Part shown: piece after piece, positions 20,592 through 31,479 of the stretch
Layout: each line of letters begins with the position of its first letter
How positions within the stretch are numbered: the first letter of the stretch is position 1
NCBI GenBank assembly: GCA_037953745.1
Contig: JBAKBP010013131.1
Span: 1 to 64,000, forward strand
Length of the DNA: 64,000 nt
Direction of reading: 5' to 3'
DNA from: Lithodes maja
Lineage: Eukaryota; Arthropoda; Malacostraca; Decapoda; Lithodidae
Notes under the pieces: generated by a model
Told to the model about the DNA's origin: nothing
The model's input: only the letters and a program-made list of their open reading frames with translations
Databases searched by the model: none
Translations under genes and position numbers: made by a program

Positions 20592-22033
20592 TGGGAGGGG
20601 TAAATGACCAAATAAGAGTAGGGCAATGGAATATTGAACTAAATGAGGAAGAAATAGATGAAAATATGAATGAGATGGTGAGTGAGGAGGAGATTAGGAG
20701 GAGTGTGAAGAAGCTGAAGAGAAACAAAGCGGCAGGACCGGATGGGATAACAGCAGAGATGTATATTGAAGGAGGGGAGATGATAGTTAGGATGTTGAAG
20801 AAGCTATTTGATAAAATATGGGAGGAGGAAGAAATACCAGCAAGATGGAAAGAAGAAAGGGTCACATTGATCTACAAAGGAGGAGCAAAAAATGTGCACG
20901 AAATGGGGAGTTATAGACCAATAACGGTAATAAACATAATAAATAAGATATTTTATGGGATACTAAAGGAGAGGGTAGGAGAGTATGTAGAAGAAAGGAT
21001 CCTACTTAGTGAAGAGCAAAATGGGTTTAGGAAGGGGAGAAGAGGAACAGACAATATATTTATATTAGATGAGATTATAGAGAAAAAGGCAAAGCAAGGG
21101 AAATGTGTGTTTATAGTGTGTTTGGATGTGGAGAAGGCATATGATAAGATTAGTAGGGGAGTTGCAGAAGCAGTGATGGAGAAACTAGGAGTGAGTAGGA
21201 AGATAAGGAACATGATAATGAATATGTATGAAGGGGCGGAGACAGAGATTGTGTGGAAAAATATTGCAGTGAAAGGAATCAGGAGAAGGAAAGGGTTAAG
21301 GCAGGGATGTAACCTGTCACCACTAATTTTTGCAATGTGCATGGAGGAGTTGGTGAGGAGAATTAAGAGTAAGGGTCAAGGAGTGAAAATAGGGCAGTAT
21401 AGGCTAGCAATTCTGACGTTTGCTGATGATGTTGTGTTGACAGCAGAGACAGAGGAAGATATGGGGGAAATGTTACAGGAGGCGGAAAGGTTTGGCAGAG
21501 ACCTAGAAATGAAGTTCAGTGTAGAGAAAAGCAGTATGATAGTAGTAAATGGACCAGAGGCAGTAGAAATGAGGATAGGAGGGGAAAGAATAGAAACAAG
21601 GGAGGAAGTGAAGTATTTAGGGGTATGGATAGGGAGGGAAGGGCGACAAAGGACAATGAATGAGAAAATCATGAAGGTGGAGCAGTGTAGTGGGAAACTG
21701 TGGAATGTGACAAAAACCAGAGTAAATAAATATAAAATAGTAAGAGAGGTGTGGAAGGACTTTGAAGTGCCGAGAATAATGTACGGGATGGATGTGAGAG
21801 GGAGTACAGGGGGTGAAATAAATAGACTGGAGACGGGACAAAATAAAATAGGAAGAATGGGGTTAGGAGCAAGAAGGTGGACAGCAAATGAAGCAGTGAG
21901 AGGGGAGATGGGATGGAGTACGTTTGAGGAGAGAGTGGCGAAGGCAAAGTTGAGGTACAAGAGTAGGTTGGAGGAGATGGAGGATCATAGGTGGCCAAGG
22001 AGAGTGAATGAATGGGGGGGAGGGGAAGAGTAG
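20591..22033 (+). pseudogene. LINE reverse transcriptase domain
   Basis: The RT motifs appear in order. These are KRNKAAGPDGITAEMY, YRPITVINIINKIF, QNGFRKGRRGTDNIF, CLDVEKAYDKISR (first catalytic Asp), GLRQGCNLSPLIF, LTFADDVVL (FADD pair), FSVEKSSMIV and VKYLGVWIG. All catalytic residues are present and there is no internal stop. The frame has no natural Met at its start, since it is joined by frameshift to the upstream endonuclease frame. It ends at 22031-22033 after a G-run, where the C-terminal domain resumes in another frame. Two small indels therefore separate it from a complete polyprotein. Confidence 0.85.
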
Positions 22034-22658
22034 ATGGGCAAAAGAGTGTAAGAGAAAACTGAACAAAATAGGAGTGAAACAAAGAAGGGTGGGAGAGGAG
22101 TGGAGAGATGTAGGGAGTAATGCAGGACTAGGTCAGGGAAGGAGACTAGAGAAAGAGATAGGAACGAGAGTGAAGGAAGTAGGAAGACAGGAATGGAAGA
22201 GAAATATGGAGAAGAAAAGTACACTGATAAGATATAGAAGCAAGGGGATACCGAGAAAAGAGGAGTTCTATGACGGAAGTTGGGGAGCTGAACTACTGTT
22301 TAAGGCTAGGGCAGGAGCATTAGAGACAAATAAGAGAACATGGAGGTGGAATGGGGGGGTGAAAGAGTGTCTACAGTGTGAGGTGGGAGGGAGGAGAGTG
22401 GAGGAGACAATAGAACATATAGTGACAGAGTGCCAGGGGTATGCAGAGGAGAGAGAGGGGTTGGAAGATGAGTTGAAACGGGTGGTAGGGGAGAGGGAAT
22501 GGGAAGAGCAGAAAGAGGAGGAGGATGAGGGTGTAAAATTTGTGTTAGGTCTCGGGACAGAAGAGGGGGTAGATGGGGAAATGGGGAAAAGAATGAAGGT
22601 AGTGAAAAGATTCCTGGAGCAGGTGTGGCAGAAGAGAAAAAGGAATAGAATAGAATAG
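22008..22658 (+). pseudogene. LINE C-terminal domain with zinc knuckle
   Basis: It is the continuation of the RT protein after a slip in the G8 run at about 22014-22021. Near its middle it has CLQCEVGGRRVEETIEHIV followed by TEC, a C-x2-C...H-x3-C zinc-knuckle-like motif common at the C-terminus of LINE proteins. It ends at 22656-22658. The 3' untranslated part runs to a short (AAG)n tail at about 22950-22968. Confidence 0.75.
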
Positions 22659-23211
22659 GGTGAGGGGGGAGAAGGGGACCAGAGCGGGGGAGGAAGAAAA
22701 ATGAGATTAAATAGTAGAGAGGGGAAAAGTTAAATTAAGGTAAGGAGAGAACAAGATATTGGGGGGTGGAGGAGGGGGTAAAATAAGGAGGGGAGAGTTC
22801 TGCTTAAGCTATATACTTCAATTCTTTGTCTTTAACTATCCTTTCTATGACTACATAATTTCTAAACTAATTCTTAAATCTAGCTCTAGCTGTTTCTGGA
22901 GAAGTCACCGGTGCATAGGTGAGCTGGCTTTGAGAGGGGACAGCAACTCCACAAGAAGAAGAAGAAGCGGTAATTTACGTGTACAACATAATAATTACGT
23001 TTCAAAGCATTTTCTCTAGATTAGCTACAGCAATTTGTACTTTAGATATGACATTCTTGATATTAATTACCCTTGCCAATATGATAGGCTTAGGCTAGGC
23101 TATATCATCGGGGAAGTAGGTGGCTAGGTGCCTGAGTTGCGTAATTTTGATGACGAAATAGGTAGACTACGTGTGTTTTGGAATGTTGACCGGAAGATGA
23201 TAATGGGTATT

Positions 23212-24202
23212 ATTCTATAATTGCACCTATACGAGCTAAACAAATTATTATTGTATTTAACAGGAAGGTACGGCGAGGTAAGTGATGTGGTATAGGTGGC
23301 AATATGCGGAAATGGATTATAAAGGCATTCTGCCCCCCCCCCCCCCCCTCTTACCCCCTTACGAAAATCTACGGTTATTCACTCCACCCCAACTGGATTT
23401 CTACCGTTTTACCCAACCAGCGGGGGTGTGGGGGCGGCAGCCCCCACCCATAATACTAGGTTAGGTTAGGTAAGGTTGTTAGGTTAGGCTAATGTCTCTC
23501 TGAAACATTGTAAATCCGTGTCACATCTAGATTGATAGACTTTTGGATAAATCTACAGTTATACTACCCCTATTTTGTCGCTATTCTGTTGGTACTAATG
23601 GGTTAATATTATTAGTAGTAGACTTAGTATGGTTTGATGATGCGCGGAAATGTATATTTGACTTGAAATAGATACATTGAAGTATTACAAACCTTCGCAA
23701 ACCCATAAACAGGGAACGTGAGCAGGGTTTAGACCGTCGCGCACCCATAAACAGGGAACGTGAGGGGGAGTTTAGACGGTCTCGGAGACAGGTTACTTTT
23801 CGGTTAGGTTAGGTTAAGTTAGGTTAGGCTAATGTTAAAAATACTAAAATGCGACGGTCCTCGGTATTAAACAACACTGTATATCAAAGAAAAAATTAAA
23901 AACAACAACAAATTACCTGAAAAACTCGTATCTGGTTGGTGATCATTTTTTTATCAAAATACGTTTTTTTTCCAGTTTCCGCGTCTGCTGAACCATCCCA
24001 AAACACGCTAAAAGGCGTGTTTTGAATGGGGGAGGTGGTGGAGGGTAGTGGGGGAGGGGTAGTATAACTGTAGATTTACCGACTTTTGTCAGAGGGGGGC
24101 GGAATGCCCTTATAATCCATTTCCGCATATTGCCACCTATACCACATCACTTACCTCGATACAATAATAATTTGTTTAGCTCGTATAGGTGCAATTATAG
24201 AA
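23212..24202. mobile_element. Long-TIR element, copy 1 (contains a hAT MITE)
   Basis: The left arm begins TTCTATAATTGCACCTATAC and runs about 120 bp to GGCATTCTGCCCCC. The right arm is its reverse complement, ending GGTGCAATTATAGAA at about 24202. Copy 2 is at 40500-40964, and one arm alone recurs at 35325-35370. The interior holds a G/C-hairpin/TTAGG module. No transposase is present, so it is non-autonomous. Confidence 0.8.
23546..24080 (+). mobile_element. hAT-type MITE, copy 2, with 8-bp target duplication
   Basis: Direct repeats GACTTTTG occur at 23538-23545 and 24081-24088. The inverted ends are GATAAATCTACAGTTATACT and the inverse of GGTAAATCTACAGTTATACT. Copy 2 of the host long-TIR element (at about 40820) has a single GACTTTTG at the matching point, an empty site. 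The interior is collinear with 11985-12507. Confidence 0.92.
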
Positions 24203-24274
24203 ATTTACCGATAATAGTTTTTTATACCGTTAGAAACCACGTGCAGCTTGTGTCTGTGTAAGCTAGGGCTCCGG

Positions 24275-25388
24275 GCGGTAAACCAGACTTTTTGGACCAA
24301 CAGCGATTTCAGTAAGTTTTAGGCCTAGGCCTAGGCTAGTTTGTATTTTTTAATTTTTCCTTCAGATATAGGCTAGTGTTGTTTTATACTGAAGAGGAGC
24401 TGAAATGAGTATTTACCCTTTATCCAACAATCTAAAAACACGTCCCCCACTAGTGGGGAGGGCTATGAAGTTCAGGGAAAATGAGGGGTTAAAAGCGTAA
24501 AAATACAATAGGCTAATAGGCTAGGCCTAGCCTATAGCGTTTTGTATCAAAACTTGGGGTTCAATGTTATTTTAATACCACAAATTTTTGTGATATATTT
24601 GAATATAAGGTTATACTGATGTTTTGGACCGACAGTTAGCCCATCGATCTGTTTAGGCCTAATAGGTCCGGTAGAGCATATACATCATTGCTATATATAT
24701 GGCATTAAGAGCTGAAATGTATTACAGTATAAGGGAGAAAAAAACAAAAACGCTAAAATACATGTATAGGCCTAGGCTACTGTAAAACAATAAGTTTTTC
24801 AGCCAGTACCCAACCAGCGGGGGTGTGGGGGCAGCAGCCCCCACCCATATACTAGGTTAGGTTAGGTAAGGTTGTTAGGTTAGGCTAATAGCCTAGAACA
24901 TTAAAAAAAAAAAAAAATCTAACCCAACCAGCGGGGGTGTCGGGGCGGCAGCCCCCACCCATAATACTAGGATAGGTTTGGTAAGGTTGTTAGGTTAGGC
25001 TAATGTCTTCCCAAAGTTGACTATTTTTATAACATGAGATATTAGGCTACCCACTCCACCCCGTGAAATCCGAGCCAGCTTTCGTCAAAAGTTGGCTCGG
25101 GTATTCACAAAATTGGGTTGTATGGGTTTGCAATTTGGGAAAACCCGAGCCAAATTTTAATACAAAACGCTATATTATTGTGTTTTTACGCTTTTAACCC
25201 CTCATTTTCCCTGAACTTCATAGCCCTCCCCACTTGTGGGGGGCGTGTTTTTAGATTGTTGGATAATGGGTAAATACTCATTTCCGCTCCTCTTCAGTAT
25301 AAAACAACACTATATCTGAAGGAAAAATTACAAAAAACAAAATAAAACTTACTAAAATCGCTGTCGGTCCAAAAAGTCAGGTTTACCG
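24275..25388. mobile_element. Element with ~250-bp inverted arms
   Basis: The left arm begins CGGTAAACCAGACTTTTTGG and contains GTTTTATACTGAAGAGGAGC and CCCCACTAGTGGGGAGGGC. The right arm repeats these in reverse order and strand, ending TCAGGTTTACCG at 25388. Two G/C-hairpin modules and a GAGCCA hairpin fill the centre. It has no coding potential. Target duplication is not clear. Confidence 0.6.
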
Positions 25389-26420
25389 AATATAAATATT
25401 GAATCTATATGCTCTAAAGATCATAAGAAAATTTGTTTTAACCCTCGGCAAAACCTAATAAAAAAGTATGGTACTAAAAAAAAAAATCGTAACAAGCTTG
25501 TCAATACGGTACTTCCAGTTATCGATAGCTCTAAAGATCATATGAAAATGTGTTAAACCCTCGGAAAAACCTAATATAAAAGTATGGTACTAAAATTTAA
25601 TTTTCGTAACAAGGTTGTCAATCGGTACTTTCTCGTTATCAATGTACAATCAAAGCTGAAGATTGCACAGTAAACACCGTAGACTTCATCGACTTTCACC
25701 TTCGTATTATAGACATCCCATTTTTTTTTTATTAACTAACGGATTAGTACTCAACCAGCGGGGTGCCGCCCCCCACCCATAATACTAGGTTAGGTTAGGT
25801 AAGGTTGTTAGGTTAGGCTAATGTCTTTTCGGTTCAATGTTATTTTAATACCACAAATTTTGTTGATATATTTGAAGATAAATATTGAATCTATATGCTC
25901 TAAAGATCATAAGAAAATTTGTTTTAACCCTCGGCAAAACCTAATAAAAAAGTATGGTACTAAAATGTCTTTTTCGTAACAAGGTTGTCAATACGGTACT
26001 TTCAGTCATCGATAGCTGTAAAGATCATATGAAAATTTGTTAAACCCTCGGAAAGACCTAATATAAAAGTATGGTACTGTACTACTAAAATTTAATTTTC
26101 GTAACGGTACTTTCCCGTTATCAATGTACAATCAAGCTGAACATTGCTGAGTAAACACCATAGACTTCATCGACTTTTCTTTCACATTCGTATAATCAAC
26201 AGCCAATTTTTTTTTTTTTTTTATTAAGGGAGCACTCAACTAGCGGGGGTGTGGGGGCAGCAGCCCCCACCCTTAATACTAGGTTAGGTTAGGTAAGGTT
26301 GTTAGGTTAGGCTAATGTCTTTTCAAATCACTATTGGGGGTCGTGTCTCAACATTGATCGATAGGCCTAATGGGGAAAATAGGTTTTCCCGAGATTTCTA
26401 ATTAATTACAAACACTATAT
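25389..26420 (+). repeat. Tandem ~480-bp repeat units
   Basis: The block starting AATCTATATGCTCTAAAGATC occurs at about 25402 and 25881, followed in both by the same series (AACCCTCGGCAAAACC, AAGTATGGTAC, TTTTCGTAACAAGG, CCGTTATCAATGTA) and a G/C-hairpin module. A third unit resumes at about 31617, beyond the RTE and piggyBac insertions. Confidence 0.65.
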
Positions 26421-27146
26421 CTATCTATCTATCTATTGCCTGACGCCGTGATCCCCGAAGGGGTGGCCACGAACGAACCGCCCCCATGCACCTCTGTCCC
26501 CAGTCAGTCGACGCCCCTCCCCCCAACCAGCATCGCCTTCTTTCATGTAGTTCCTCACTCCATCCTTCCACCTCATATTCGGTCTACCTCTCCCCCTCTG
26601 TCCCTCCACCTCGCTCTCGTACACCCTCTTAGTCATTCTCTCGCTTTCCATACGTTCCATATGGCCGAACCATCTCAAGTTGTTCCTTTTCACACTTTCC
26701 AGCACATCTACCTCCACACCACACCTCCTTCTTACTTCCTCATTAGTCTGTCTATCCCTCCATGTAACTCCGCACGCACTCCTTAAGTAATTCATTTCCA
26801 CTGCTCTCACTCTTGGTCTGAGTCTCTCAACCAACGTCCATGCTTCGCTTCCGTAAGTCAGTGTCGGGATTACCACACTGTCATGCAAGGACTTCTTCAC
26901 TTCCATACTGACCACCCTATTTCTTGTTACTGCTTTTAGCGTTCCTACAACCCTCTAACCCCTGTTGTACCCTCTCCCGCACCTCTCCATCCATAGTCCC
27001 ATCTTTACTCAACACACTGCCCAGATACTTAAAAGAGTTGACGATCTCCATAGCCTGACCGTTCAGCTTCACCTCACACTCTATGACTTCACCCCTTTCG
27101 AAGACCATAACCTTGCTCTTCCCCATATTTACCTTCAAATTTCGTA
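26421..27146 (-). mobile_element. Short RTE-type LINE copy with target duplication
   Basis: ACACTATAT occurs on both sides (26412-26420 and 27147-27155). The 3' end is at the left, with a (CTAT)n tail. The copy ends inside the RT domain, so it is severely 5'-truncated. It is almost identical to 7561-8200, which indicates recent activity of this family. Confidence 0.88.
26433..27138 (-). pseudogene. RTE-type LINE C-terminal coding region, frameshifted
   Basis: Minus-strand frames 27138-26917 (KVNMGKSKVMVFERGEV..., end of the RT) and 26915-26433 (GSEAWTLVERL, NLRWFGHMERM, GRGRPNMRWKD, GHPFGDHGVRQ) are the RTE C-terminal region. They lie in different frames across an indel near 26915-26960. The RT catalytic core is absent. 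Confidence 0.8.
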
Positions 27147-27159
27147 CACTATATATTGA

Positions 27160-27390
27160 TGCAAATGACCAATTTTGCTTATAAAAAACACTCTGAAAAT
27201 TTGTGGTATTAAAATAAAAAATTTCCGTCTTTTCAAATCACTATAGGGGGGAAGGGCCGTGTCTCAACATCGATCGATAGGCCTAATGGGGAAAATAGGT
27301 TTTCCCGAGATTTATAATTAATTACAAACACTATATATTGATGCAAATGAACAATTTTGTTTATAAAAAACACTCGGAAAATTCGTGGTA
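27160..27390. repeat. Host repeat flanking the full-length piggyBac
   Basis: It has two partial copies of the dispersed repeat that ends CACTC(T/G)GAAAATT(T/C)GTGGTATTAA. The first (to about 27225) is uninterrupted and the second is split by piggyBac at TTAA 27391-27394. Confidence 0.7.
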
Positions 27391-27817
27391 TTAACCCTCC
27401 GACCCCGGCTAGGGAATATCGTAACTGTACTCTGTGTCCGGGGGTTTTCAGGAATTTTGGTACAAGTTGACTCACATGTTACTCCTGAAATACATTACAC
27501 AAAGTTATAAAAAAAACAGAAAAATGTAGCACAAACCTTCATGTGTAGAATGCCGTTGAGTAGAGGTCTCTAGCCCAAGTGATTGCATAATGGTGAGCGC
27601 GGGAAGTGGAGTGATTTTTATGCGTGAAAATCATCCCGCGTTCGGATGCGTCGCCTTGGCCCAGGCCGCGGCTCGTCGCGCCAAACTTTTTACCTCCCGG
27701 AGGCGATTTTATGTATTGATAGTGATGTTATTATAGTTATTTGTAGTCCAATTATATAAAATATGTGTATTAGGCTATCATTTTCACTAATATTTCACAT
27801 TTTCACTCGATACCGTA

Positions 27818-28360
27818 GTTTTTATGAGTAATTGAGGTAGGTTATTGTTATATTAGGCACTGATTATTCGTTATCACAGGTGTTTATTATACTTTGGCCA
27901 TCAAATCTTAGGTCTTGTGTCACTTTCACTTTGACAAATATGCTTTAGAGAGTGTCACTGTCACTGATAATGCTCATTTTCACTTGATACGGTACATTTT
28001 ATTAGTAATTGAGGTAGGTTATTGTTATATTAGGCACTGATTATTCGTTATCACAGGTGTTTATTATACTTTGGCCATCTAATATTAGTTCGTGTGTCAC
28101 TTTCACTTTGGTAAATATGCTTGAGAGAGTGTCACTTTCACTGATAATGCTCATTTTCACTTGATACGGTACATTTTATTAGTAATTGAGGTAGGTTATT
28201 GTTATATTAGGCACTGATTATTCGTTATCACAGGTGTTTATTATACTTTGGCCATCTAATATTATGTCATGTGTCACTTTCACTTAGTTATATGCTTTGT
28301 AAACGTTTTATATACAATTTATTGTGTCTTTTTTCACTTATTTATATATGTTTTCATAAT
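27818..28360. repeat. 177-bp tandem repeat in the piggyBac 3' region
   Basis: The word ATTGAGGTAGGTTATTG starts at 27831, 28008 and 28185. Copy 1 has one unit (929) and copy 3 has at least two (63795 and 63972), so the unit number varies between copies. Confidence 0.85.
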
Positions 28361-28465
28361 ACATGACTTTTTTTATCACAATACACCTGTACATTGTTTT
28401 ATTTCCACTTGTTGCCTATATACATACATATTGTCAGTCTTTGGTACTTTCACTATGATTATTAG

Positions 28466-31417
28466 TTAGTACTCCTGCTTGGTGTGGTATTCAGCATAGC
28501 ACGGTATAGGACATAGTGACAGCTGGCACTCCACACACTGCATATTGGTCTTTTTCTGCTTCCTCGGCCTCACCTGGCTGTTCCAGCAGACATGGCACCG
28601 CCTTCTGCTAATGGTGACTCCATCTCGTTCCAGAGGCAGGTAACCGAGCTTGTGCACATTTAGATACTGTGCACACTGCATGCGGTCCTGAACGGGGCGC
28701 CCAGGTTGTACCACTGCCCTCTGTGGCATAGCATACCTGTCCAGGAGCTCCACCAACACCTGTTTTTGGAACCTCCGCAGGCTACTGAACTTCCTGGGTG
28801 TGCGCGGATTCCGAAGCCTGTAGATATTATAGGCATTCAGCATTGACATGTCCACCATGTGCAGAAAGAACTTTTTGTACCATCTGCACGAGGTACGCAG
28901 ACAGTCGATGAAGCCTATCTGCATGTCGGACTTGTCCACCAGCCTCATATTGATGTTGTAGTCCAGGACAGCATCGGGCTTGGTCACCCTGACTTTGGTG
29001 CGGCGATCCACCTTGCCAGTCTCAACCATTTCCCCCTTGTGGACGGTGCTCAGGATGTTGACCTTCCGCTGGTCGTGCCAGTGGATAGCCAGAATGGGTC
29101 CCGACTTCTTCTTGAAGACATCGCCTTTCTTTGTTTTAGGAGGGAAACTTGGCATGCCCTTCCTTTTCCCTCGTACTGTGCCTACAGTCCCCGTCTGGCG
29201 CTCATGGAGGTACTTTGAGAGAGTGGGGGACGTGTAGTAGTTGTCCGTGTAGAGGACGTGATTCTTTTCGAAGTACCGGTTCATCATGGCTTGAACCACT
29301 GCTCCGCCAAAGCCAATGAGGGGGTCTATTGCCACGTCCCCTTCCTTCCCGCTGTAGACCAGGAAGTCCAGGACATAGCCAGTTTGGCAATCGCACAGCA
29401 CAAAGAACTTTATACCAAAGCGATGTCTCTTTGAGGGGATGTACTGCCTGAAGCTCAGCTTTCCCCGGAACAGCACAAGAGACTCGTCAATACAGACGTT
29501 GCAGAAGGGCATGAAGTAGGACGTGAAACGTTCTCTCATCATCTCGTACAACGTCCTAATTTTCCACAGTTTGTCAGGGAGATGCATGTCGGTGTTGGTG
29601 ACAAGATGGAGCGCTCCGAGGATGTCGAGGTACCGGTCCCGAGAGATGTATTTCCCGAAGGCAGGGGTGGATATTAGATCTTTGGTGATCCAATAGTCAG
29701 CCAACCTGTGCTTCTTCACATGAGGCATTAGCATGGTGATTGCCAGGAACACCATGAACTCGGGATGAGTCACTGGGGTCCACCGCTTCATGTGGCCCTT
29801 GGTCACCTTGCCAAAAAAGTTAACCTGGATTTGGTAATGCTTATTTGTCTCTTTTATGACAAAGTCAGTAACCTCCTTATCAAAAAAAGCCTCAAAAAGC
29901 TCATGTGGTCGAGCATTGGGGCCTGCAGGAAAACTTGGGGTAACTCCTGGAGCATCCTGTACCTCATCAAAAGGGGTTACATCAGGGTCAATGACTTCAT
30001 CAGCAGCCACATCCTGCCAGTTGAAAACATAAAATCCGTCCTTCTGGCGACGCTGACGAGGAGCTACAGCGGGGGCAGCACGCCCACGAACTTTGGCGGC
30101 GCGAACCCTAGGGCGGCCAGGAGCGCGACGGCGCCCAGGCCCAGCCCGGCGGCCAGCCAGGCGGCCAGGGCGGCCAGGAGCACGACGGCCCTGGGCAAAG
30201 CGTCTGGGTTGAGGGTCGTCGATGTCCATAAATTCGTCATCGTCGTTGTCGTCAGAGCCGTCATCTTGCCCTGACGGTGGACCCAGGTAATCATGGCCAG
30301 AGTCGTCTGTGAGGTGCCCTTCATCTTCAGAGCCCCCCTCATATTCTTGCGGGGAACGAATGATGCGTGGGCGGCGTGTAGGTCGGCGAGGTGGGGAAGG
30401 AGTGGGAGATGAGGCTCTGTCATCTTCATACAGAGGTTCGGGGCTCCTTGGCCTACGACGAGTCTTAGACAGCACTGGTTCAGTGTCTGTAGGTGCAGGT
30501 ATGGATGCGAGGTCAAACACATCATGAGGAACCTCTGTTGTAGGCTGGAGAGGTGGGGTGGACCCTGGGGAAACTTGCGGGGGCGTATGGCTGGGAGCGG
30601 CAGGGGTGGAAGCCGCAGGGGTGGAAGCCGCGGGAGCCTCGAACAAAGAGCGCCTACTTGTAGCTCCTTTTTTGACATATTTTCTCCCTTTTCCCTTTTC
30701 TTTAGTAGTATGTCTCCTCTCGGGGGAAATAGGGGGTAAATAGGCCGAAAGTGGGGGTTCCTCAACCCTAGGCAGTGCTGGTGGTGGTGGGGAAGAATGG
30801 CGGGAGCCTGGGGCAACTTGGGTGGCGTGGGTAGATAAGGAAGACAATGGCGGGTCAACCTCGGCCTCACGCGCAGCCTCACTGGCACCCTCACGCACTG
30901 CTCCCTCACCAACTTTTAGGGCCTCTTTCCTGGCTGCCGCGGCCGCCTTTTTGAGCACTTGTTTCTTATAGAAACGTATCTTGAATGGGGATTTAGCTGG
31001 CGAAGGGCTAGGTGTCGTGTCACTCAACCTAAACTTGGTAGTCGACCTAGTGCTGTCCCATTCGCTCACTCTCACTAGACTCTCATCACCTTGCACAACT
31101 ATGTCACGTTCAGTACTATCATCACTTTCATAGTCATGCTCAAATCCAATAAAAAGCGCGTCTCTTTCACGGATTTCTTCTATATCGTCAAAATCCTCAC
31201 TATAGTGAGACTCGTAAGACTCGGAGCTATCACTGCCCAAGTCATCACCACTTTTTTTGCCTTCACCACGTTCATAACTCCTCAAAGCTATTTCAATACC
31301 TCCGGGAGTCAACGCATCTTGTGCGTGCATTCGCGTTAGGGCGCGACGAACATGGGCAGGCGTCGAAGGGAGTGTGGAATCGGACACAAGGGAATCACTT
31401 TTTGGGCTAGTATCCAT
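28466..31417 (-). CDS. piggyBac transposase, long N-terminal form
   Basis: This is a DDE-type transposase of the piggyBac superfamily (DDE_Tnp_1_7), which cuts at TTAA and reinserts the element. I prefer the Met at 31417 (MDTSPKSD, 983 aa). The frame stays open to a Met at 31576, but that would overlap the terminal repeats. Counting from 31576, the catalytic Asp residues are D697 (CIDESLVLFRGK), D778 (LYTDNYYTSP) and D881 (LVDKSDMQIGF). Their spacing of 81 and 103 is close to the canonical piggyBac spacing. The C-terminus has a Cys/His-rich segment starting CHVCWNSQ with CVEC and CPIPC, the zinc-binding tail of the family. The N-terminal half (about 500 aa) is unusual: Ser/Asp-rich acidic, an Ala/Lys helix, Pro-rich, then a basic Gly-Arg-Pro block. 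No stop or frameshift occurs. Confidence 0.93.
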   Translation of the reverse strand: MDTSPKSDSLVSDSTLPSTPAHVRRALTRMHAQDALTPGGIEIALRSYERGEGKKSGDDLGSDSSESYESHYSEDFDDIEEIRERDALFIGFEHDYESDDSTERDIVVQGDESLVRVSEWDSTRSTTKFRLSDTTPSPSPAKSPFKIRFYKKQVLKKAAAAARKEALKVGEGAVREGASEAAREAEVDPPLSSLSTHATQVAPGSRHSSPPPPALPRVEEPPLSAYLPPISPERRHTTKEKGKGRKYVKKGATSRRSLFEAPAASTPAASTPAAPSHTPPQVSPGSTPPLQPTTEVPHDVFDLASIPAPTDTEPVLSKTRRRPRSPEPLYEDDRASSPTPSPPRRPTRRPRIIRSPQEYEGGSEDEGHLTDDSGHDYLGPPSGQDDGSDDNDDDEFMDIDDPQPRRFAQGRRAPGRPGRLAGRRAGPGRRRAPGRPRVRAAKVRGRAAPAVAPRQRRQKDGFYVFNWQDVAADEVIDPDVTPFDEVQDAPGVTPSFPAGPNARPHELFEAFFDKEVTDFVIKETNKHYQIQVNFFGKVTKGHMKRWTPVTHPEFMVFLAITMLMPHVKKHRLADYWITKDLISTPAFGKYISRDRYLDILGALHLVTNTDMHLPDKLWKIRTLYEMMRERFTSYFMPFCNVCIDESLVLFRGKLSFRQYIPSKRHRFGIKFFVLCDCQTGYVLDFLVYSGKEGDVAIDPLIGFGGAVVQAMMNRYFEKNHVLYTDNYYTSPTLSKYLHERQTGTVGTVRGKRKGMPSFPPKTKKGDVFKKKSGPILAIHWHDQRKVNILSTVHKGEMVETGKVDRRTKVRVTKPDAVLDYNINMRLVDKSDMQIGFIDCLRTSCRWYKKFFLHMVDMSMLNAYNIYRLRNPRTPRKFSSLRRFQKQVLVELLDRYAMPQRAVVQPGRPVQDRMQCAQYLNVHKLGYLPLERDGVTISRRRCHVCWNSQVRPRKQKKTNMQCVECQLSLCPIPCYAEYHTKQEY

Positions 31418-31479
31418 GTTGGCGGCAGGGTAGAGACTGGCGTACATGCTGTCTGGTAGCGCCGCCTGGTGACCACGGA

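Larger units (their letters stand above)
19650..22970 (+). mobile_element. 5'-truncated LINE copy with (AAG)n tail
   Basis: The span covers the EN, RT and C-terminal coding blocks and a 3' UTR. It ends in four to five AAG units near 22968. The 5' border is taken where endonuclease similarity starts, and target duplications were not identified. Confidence 0.7.

Noticed and set aside
20003..22224. Long minus-strand open frames opposite the LINE
   Set aside because: Shadows of the purine-rich LINE coding strand; Ser/Phe/Leu-rich and without motifs.
29202..30912. Other open frames overlapping the piggyBac transposase
   Set aside because: Shadows in other frames of the GC-rich transposase coding sequence.
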